Source of the DNA: Alentia gelatinosa
Taxonomy: Eukaryota; Annelida; Polychaeta; Phyllodocida; Polynoidae
NCBI GenBank assembly: GCA_950022655.1
Contig: OX465584.1
Location: forward strand, 30,880,988 to 30,944,987
Length of the DNA stretch: 64,000 nucleotides
Direction: 5' to 3'
The translations under genes and the position numbers were made by a program. Shown here piece by piece: positions 60,901-64,000 of the stretch (positions are counted from its first letter, which is position 1; each line of letters starts with the position of its first letter). Under the pieces are notes generated by a model. The model searched no databases and was not told the origin of the DNA. It worked only from the letters and a program-made list of their open reading frames with translations.

Positions 60901-63900
60901 AAAAAGAATAACATTTATTAGACAAGAGAAAAGAAAAATTACACACATTTACGAGCTGCACCAGAATTCCGTCCGTAACTTAATCATTTTGCTAATGCTC
61001 AGATTGATACCAGTTCCATAGCATGAGACCCTCCGGCTGTGTCAATTAATTCAGTTTGAGCAGATTAACTAAGTCTGTCGGTCACTCGTTATGCTTCCGT
61101 CACTGGCGTAAATCTTTGGTGTATTTTCTATGCATAAAAAAATGCGGGGGCCTGTGAATACGGTGTAAAGTCGACGTGCTTACCTCTCATAATGCCACAG
61201 TCAGACTGGCGCTTAATTAGGCGTTTCTTTTACGTGTCAGAGAGAACGCAGGTTCCATGTATAAACTACACAAATCCAATGATTCTACATTTTACTATGC
61301 AATCCAGTCACACTGACGTAAATTCTAACGTTTTTCCGTTGGATCTGGAGCGGTGGGCACCACGTAAAAGCTGCGGATTGTGAACGTTTCTGTTTATTTA
61401 GATTTAGGTTCTATTACGTTTCTTAGCGTTCGTCAATGAATAACTATGATTCTTCACGTATTGTGGCGTATTATCGTGGTCATTTACGCATTTAAAATGC
61501 GTAAAGATAATTTAAAAATTTGTTATACCAGTTTTGACACCATGTTTTTTCTACATTCTGTTCATATTCTTTTACCATCCCTACTCTTGTTCACGTAATT
61601 TCATGTTTTGCTGCGTATTTGTAGATTTCATAAAACATAAATAAACGTACACGTTCGTACACGGGAAAATGCCCTTTATATGCCAGAGTGACTGGGGCAT
61701 TATTAGCCTCTTGTCGCGAGTCACTAAGCGCAGGTCATGTACCATAGTTCACTCAGGCCGAGTCACTCAGTCCAAGAGGCACGGGCAAGGTGACTGATAG
61801 AAATAACCCAGTCAGTCACTCTGAGTCACTGAGCATAAGCCACTGACTATCAGTAGGCATGAGAGTCATGTAATCTGAGTCATTCAGGGTGACTCAGATA
61901 TAGAGTGCGAGCAAGGCACGCTGACTGGACACTCAGAGTGATTGAGTCACTCACAACAAGAGTATGTGGGTCATTCAGTGAGTCACTAAGCATAAGTGAG
62001 TTATTCAGAGTAAGTGAATGAGTCACTTTGGGAGTCACTCAGCATAAATGAAGCATTCATTGTCAGTCACTCAGTGTGAACGACTCAGATTGAATGAGCA
62101 ACTCAATGAGTCATGAAGCATATGTGAGTCATTTAGATTGAGTCACTAAGCATAAATGAAGCATTCAGTGTCAGTCACTCACAGTGAATGAGTCACTCAG
62201 TGACACTAAGCATAAGTCATTCTGAGTCAGTCACTCAGCACGAGTCAGAGTGAGTCACTCTCTGTGAGTGAGTGACTCAGAGGGAATATGAGTCACTCGG
62301 TGAGTAGGAGTCACTATAGGGGGTTGATAGACACTCATTGTGAGTACGAGCCACTCAGAGCGGGTCACCCGATGTGATTCACTACATGTCAGTCACTCAG
62401 TGTCAGTCGCTCAGTTCCACTGAGCTGGCTTACATGATTTTCTCTGTGAAGGCTACCCAGTAGTGGTTAGTTGTGGTTCTGGGTGTCCAACAATCTGTTA
62501 GATGTTGCACTTCAGCCCTAATCTATCGTAAACCACAGCCGGGATTGAGAAAAGCAAAGGAAACGAGATGTAAAAGGACAGTTTAACAGAATTATCACAC
62601 TTAAATGCTGCTGTTTTACTTTGGTAGTGAATTATTTGAAGCAGCAATTATTGGCAAAATCGTATTAGTTTTGTTACTATCAATAGGAGGGAAGTTTTAT
62701 ATTCGACACTCTAGGGGATGATTTTTAAAGTAAAAAAGACCAAGCAACAGTGGAAGAACTGCTAAACGCAAAACTGTAGTGTTTTCTTTCAATAACAGAT
62801 AGTGCCTTCCTATCGCTTCATTACAGCCACCATGTGCCAAATAATTGGGAATGTTGTGTTATCATATATGAGGAGCATGTCTGAATCAGATTTTAAACGA
62901 TTGACTCCATGAAATATTTCATCTTAGTTATGTTTTCATCGTAGGAAGCACTCATGAACTTGATATTGCAGATACTACTATTTTCTTGGTGTACATATTT
63001 ATTTCACTCTCAATCAATACTTTCAATTGTTACGATCATAATTTGTCTGGGCTAATAGTGTAACCTAGTGTTAAGTTCACCTCCCCTCACCTGTCCGGCT
63101 GTTGACACTAAGTCCCACTAATCATTAATGCTTCAGAACGATCCGTAAGCTAAGTCGTCGTAGTTCCCTCCTCAAACGGTACACGGTTCATACAGTAGTC
63201 TCAAGGTGTTACAAGTTAAACTATTTACACACGTTCTATGATTGTGCAGACTAAAGTTTCAGGTTGTAGATGTTTTAATTACCTTAATAAACGTACCCTT
63301 ATATGTAAACTTTCTTCTTCAGAATTGAAATATTTTCTGCCTTTACTTAATTAAATGATTATTCTATTAAGAAAATATTTGATTATAAGTCTGCCAAAAG
63401 ACCTTAGCTTGTAGTAATTTCTCAGGACCCCACTTTTAATAAGCAACATTGGAATCATAAATGATTACATAAATCCTTCCATCTGCTGAGTCCAATTTCT
63501 CGGCTTTTAGTATTATAACAGCTAATTTCATGGAAACACCCTTCCTTGCTAAATATGGTCCATATTCTCTACAGAAAAGTACAGCTTTTCATGGAGCATA
63601 TTTTGAAAACAAATCTTGCATATGTATTATACATTCATATAAATAGAAACCTACGAATTCATGTGCAAGGCTGCAGGACAGCTGTAACTGGTCCTGAAAA
63701 CCTCATAAAACGAACGGATGTTTCACAGATAGGGTTTTTGTTGGCACAGTCTATGGCCGCTGTCGTAGGTTAAAGTAACTAAAGTCTATCCATGCCTTGT
63801 TGGCTTTCAGGACACACAAGACGCCGACGGTGACAGCGCCCACCCCAGACGCCTTCAGAGACGTCAAGGACATGCTGCACACATGTCAGGACCAGGAGGA

Positions 63901-63922
63901 GGAGCTCGTCTCCTGCATAGAG
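45810..63922 (+). CDS. OSBPL11: Oxysterol-binding-protein-related protein, ORP11-like, 5' eight exons, partial
   Basis: Eight exons join in frame into 267 residues. Residues 1-50 are a basic then acidic low-complexity start. Residues 52-150 form a complete PH domain: [20 protein letters not shown] (strands 1-2), [20 protein letters not shown] with the exon 3-4 junction inside it, [16 protein letters not shown], and the closing helix with the invariant tryptophan in RQHWVNRLR. Residues 157-229 are a Ser-rich linker ([11 protein letters not shown]), and 250-267 start a coiled coil ([18 protein letters not shown]). The PH sequence is nearer ORP11 than ORP10 or ORP9. Members are about 740-780 residues, so the sterol/phospholipid transfer domain lies right of the window. 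Known role: ORP10 and ORP11 lack the ER-anchoring FFAT motif, pair with ORP9 through the coiled coil, and act in PI4P and phosphatidylserine exchange at ER-Golgi and endosome contacts. Confidence 0.93.
49158..49177. repeat. Poly-G run, 20 bp
   Basis: Uninterrupted G20. Confidence 0.9.
49401..49430 (+). mobile_element. SINE tail fragment
   Basis: TGGGACGTTAAATCACAAAC followed by more CAAA units, the same kind of tail as at 20320 but with a different upstream body. Confidence 0.45.
50037..50183. mobile_element. Pogo/Tigger-like MITE
   Basis: About 147 bp with 14-bp perfect inverted ends CAGTAGAACCCCGC (50038) and GCGGGGTTCTACTG (50169), and internal GTCCGTTAA direct repeats. TA dinucleotides lie at or near both ends. 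No transposase reading frame. Confidence 0.75.
50370..50560 (+). repeat. Pyrimidine-rich minisatellite
   Basis: Four to five degenerate units of TGAGCCACTCACACC plus TCTTCTCTCTC-type sequence. Confidence 0.7.
51163..51178. repeat. Poly-C run, 16 bp
   Basis: Uninterrupted C16 in ORP intron 1. Confidence 0.9.
51857..51962 (+). CDS. OSBPL11: ORP11-like exon 2, PH domain start
   Basis: One base completes the split codon, then 35 codons (residues 51-86). It includes [18 protein letters not shown], the first two PH strands and basic loop used for phosphoinositide binding. Acceptor TTCAG, donor GTAAGT, phase 0 end. Confidence 0.95.
51963..53869 (+). other. ORP11-like intron 2
   Basis: 1.9 kb, AT-rich. 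Its one notable content is the foldback element at 53326-53630, which ends about 240 bp before exon 3. Confidence 0.7.
53326..53630 (+). mobile_element. Foldback element, copy 2 of 2
   Basis: About 305 bp, the close relative of 13372-13681 in the same orientation. It has the same nested hairpin (TTTTAATCTTGGCCAC paired with GTGGCCAAGATTAAAA), the same GCCACTAGTGGC palindrome and a GGGGTAGGATAA right end. Most differences are single substitutions. Confidence 0.75.
53870..53917 (+). CDS. OSBPL11: ORP11-like exon 3
   Basis: A 48-bp exon, 16 codons (residues 87-102), [20 protein letters not shown]- or RPRG- followed by a small hydrophobic strand is typical of ORP9-11 PH domains. Acceptor ACAG, donor GTAAGT. 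Confidence 0.93.
54414..54495 (+). CDS. OSBPL11: ORP11-like exon 4
   Basis: Residues 103-129 plus one base. [17 protein letters not shown] is almost identical to the vertebrate ORP11 segment. Acceptor TTCAG, donor GTGAGC. Confidence 0.95.
54898..54977 (+). CDS. OSBPL11: ORP11-like exon 5, PH C-terminal helix
   Basis: Two bases complete an alanine codon, then 26 codons (residues 130-156). [13 protein letters not shown] carries the invariant PH tryptophan. Acceptor TTCAG, donor GTCAGT. Confidence 0.95.
55234..55355 (+). CDS. OSBPL11: ORP11-like exon 6, linker
   Basis: 40 codons plus two bases (residues 157-196), rich in Pro, His, Ser and Thr, starting [15 protein letters not shown]. Disordered linker after the PH domain. 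Acceptor ATAG, donor GTAAAC. Family conservation is low; phase and coding GC content support it. Confidence 0.85.
55810..55879 (+). mobile_element. 52-bp SINE-tail insertion with 9-bp target duplication
   Basis: TCCTCGGCA occurs at 55810-55818 and 55871-55879. The insert reads AAAAAGTCTAATAGAAC, then ATATTGGACGTTAAACTACC and a CAAAC-rich end. It is nearly the same as the insert at 30231-30273. Confidence 0.7.
56369..56390. repeat. Poly-C run, 22 bp
   Basis: Uninterrupted C22, the longest G/C homopolymer in the window. Confidence 0.9.
56538..56672 (+). repeat. Dispersed repeat, copy B
   Basis: Plus-strand partner of 6145-6303. Words shared in order: CAATAGAACA, GGTTTGAACATCC, CACAGAC, GTTTTCTTGGTCT, CACCAACTGACATGCC. 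In one frame both copies read MN--TD-Q-H-M---D--S-FS-S without an indel, which may be a remnant of coding sequence or simply shared ancestry. Confidence 0.6.
58315..58361. repeat. C19-A28 tract
   Basis: Nineteen C then 28 A without interruption, a 47-base two-letter tract in ORP intron 6. Confidence 0.95.
58751..59312 (+). repeat. 91-bp tandem array ending on the ORP exon 7 splice acceptor
   Basis: Seven anchors of GCAGGGATTG-like sequence occur at 58752, 58843, 58934, 59026, 59101, 59193 and 59284, spaced 91, 91, 92, 75, 92 and 91 bp. The last anchor is the functional acceptor and first codons of exon 7. Between anchors, units share GATAATGATTAGTAGAATGG, GTGCAAGATGGAAGTGAAAT and TTGTTTGCTGTG words. 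Copies near the exon are most alike. A 193-codon antisense open frame over the array (58787-59368) is a by-product. Confidence 0.8.
59288..59386 (+). CDS. OSBPL11: ORP11-like exon 7, Ser-rich linker
   Basis: One base completes an arginine codon, then 32 codons plus two bases (residues 197-229): [17 protein letters not shown], then a [11 protein letters not shown] stretch. The SRSRSMS run resembles the serine-rich segment after the PH domain of ORP11 and is a plausible phosphorylation region. Acceptor GCAG, donor GTGGAC (weak at +3/+4). Its acceptor and first 25 bases belong to the last unit of the 91-bp array. Confidence 0.8.
61483..61505. repeat. Perfect 23-base palindrome
   Basis: TTTACGCATTT, one A, then AAATGCGTAAA: 11-base arms around a single central base, in a segment rich in ACG and CGT words. 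Confidence 0.85.
61710..62425 (+). repeat. Degenerate GAGTCACTCAG array (AP-1-like motifs)
   Basis: About 700 bp of degenerate short repeats. By eye, 12 exact TGAGTCA and 2 TGACTCA words occur, both perfect AP-1 heptamers. A longer unit of about 107 bp is visible where AGCATAAATGAAGCATTCA recurs at 62041 and 62148, followed by TGTCAGTCACTCA. Confidence 0.85.
63811..63922 (+). CDS. OSBPL11: ORP11-like exon 8, coiled-coil start, last exon in the window
   Basis: One base completes the split arginine codon, then 37 codons (residues 230-267) ending in phase 0. [20 protein letters not shown] is charged and helical and matches the position of the ORP11 segment VREMMSHAEGQQRDL. Acceptor TTCAG, donor GTAGGC. 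The gene continues to the right. Confidence 0.9.
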
Positions 63923-64000
63923 GTAGGCATTTTAAATGTGGAATAGAGTGTATTTTGTCTTCCTTCTAGAGATACACAGTTATAAATGTGTGATAGAGTG

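Larger units (their letters stand above)
59387..63810 (+). other. ORP11-like intron 7 (4.4 kb)
   Basis: AT-rich. It holds the palindrome at 61483-61505 and the TGAGTCA array at 61710-62425. No exon or RNA gene recognised. Confidence 0.65.

Overview
The window is animal nuclear DNA, AT-rich overall, with small exons, GT-AG introns and dense short repeats. The tRNA-derived SINEs end in GACGTTAAAC plus CAAACAAACAAA, and together with the sequence of the two clear genes they suggest a lophotrochozoan, most likely a mollusc. That placement is an inference. No bacterial, viral or CRISPR feature was seen, and most open reading frames here are chance frames in introns or repeats.

Three protein-coding loci are supported. 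(1) Minus strand, 14395 down to 3802: nine exons in consistent phase encode the first 313 residues of the WAVE-complex subunit Nckap1 (HEM/NAP1). The gene continues beyond the left edge. (2) Plus strand, 15359-19751: two small exons encode an RIM-like Rab-binding helix region. No later exon was found. This locus is head-to-head with Nckap1, with 963 bp between the two start codons. (3) Plus strand, 45810-63922: eight exons in consistent phase encode the first 267 residues of an oxysterol-binding-protein-related protein of the ORP10/ORP11 type, closest to ORP11. They cover a basic N-terminus, a complete PH domain and the start of the coiled-coil linker. The lipid-transfer domain lies beyond the right edge.

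Region by region: 1-3801 is Nckap1 intron or downstream sequence. 3802-14395 is Nckap1 with a 6.6 kb first intron. 14396-15358 is the shared divergent promoter interval. 15359-19751 holds the Rab-binding exons, with two foldback elements in their intron. 19752-45809 has no recognised exon and carries SINEs, MITEs, a 22-bp minisatellite (28.6-29.1 kb), a degenerate long-unit array (31.8-32.6 kb) and a foldback satellite (41.7-42.7 kb). 45.15-45.81 kb is the ORP promoter with imperfect tandem repeats upstream. 45810-63922 is the ORP gene, whose introns contain a pogo-like MITE, a foldback element, a 91-bp tandem array ending exactly on a splice acceptor, and an intronic array of TGAGTCA motifs.

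The two confident genes act at membranes and actin (WAVE complex; lipid exchange at contact sites), and a Rab effector would act in exocytosis. Nothing in the sequence shows that they act in one pathway. The most notable signals are the 91-bp array built on the 3' splice site of an ORP exon, the foldback satellite with a nested 19-bp repeat, very short SINE-tail insertions with target-site duplications, and the Rab-binding exons that are phase-compatible with the ORP PH exon 32 kb downstream.
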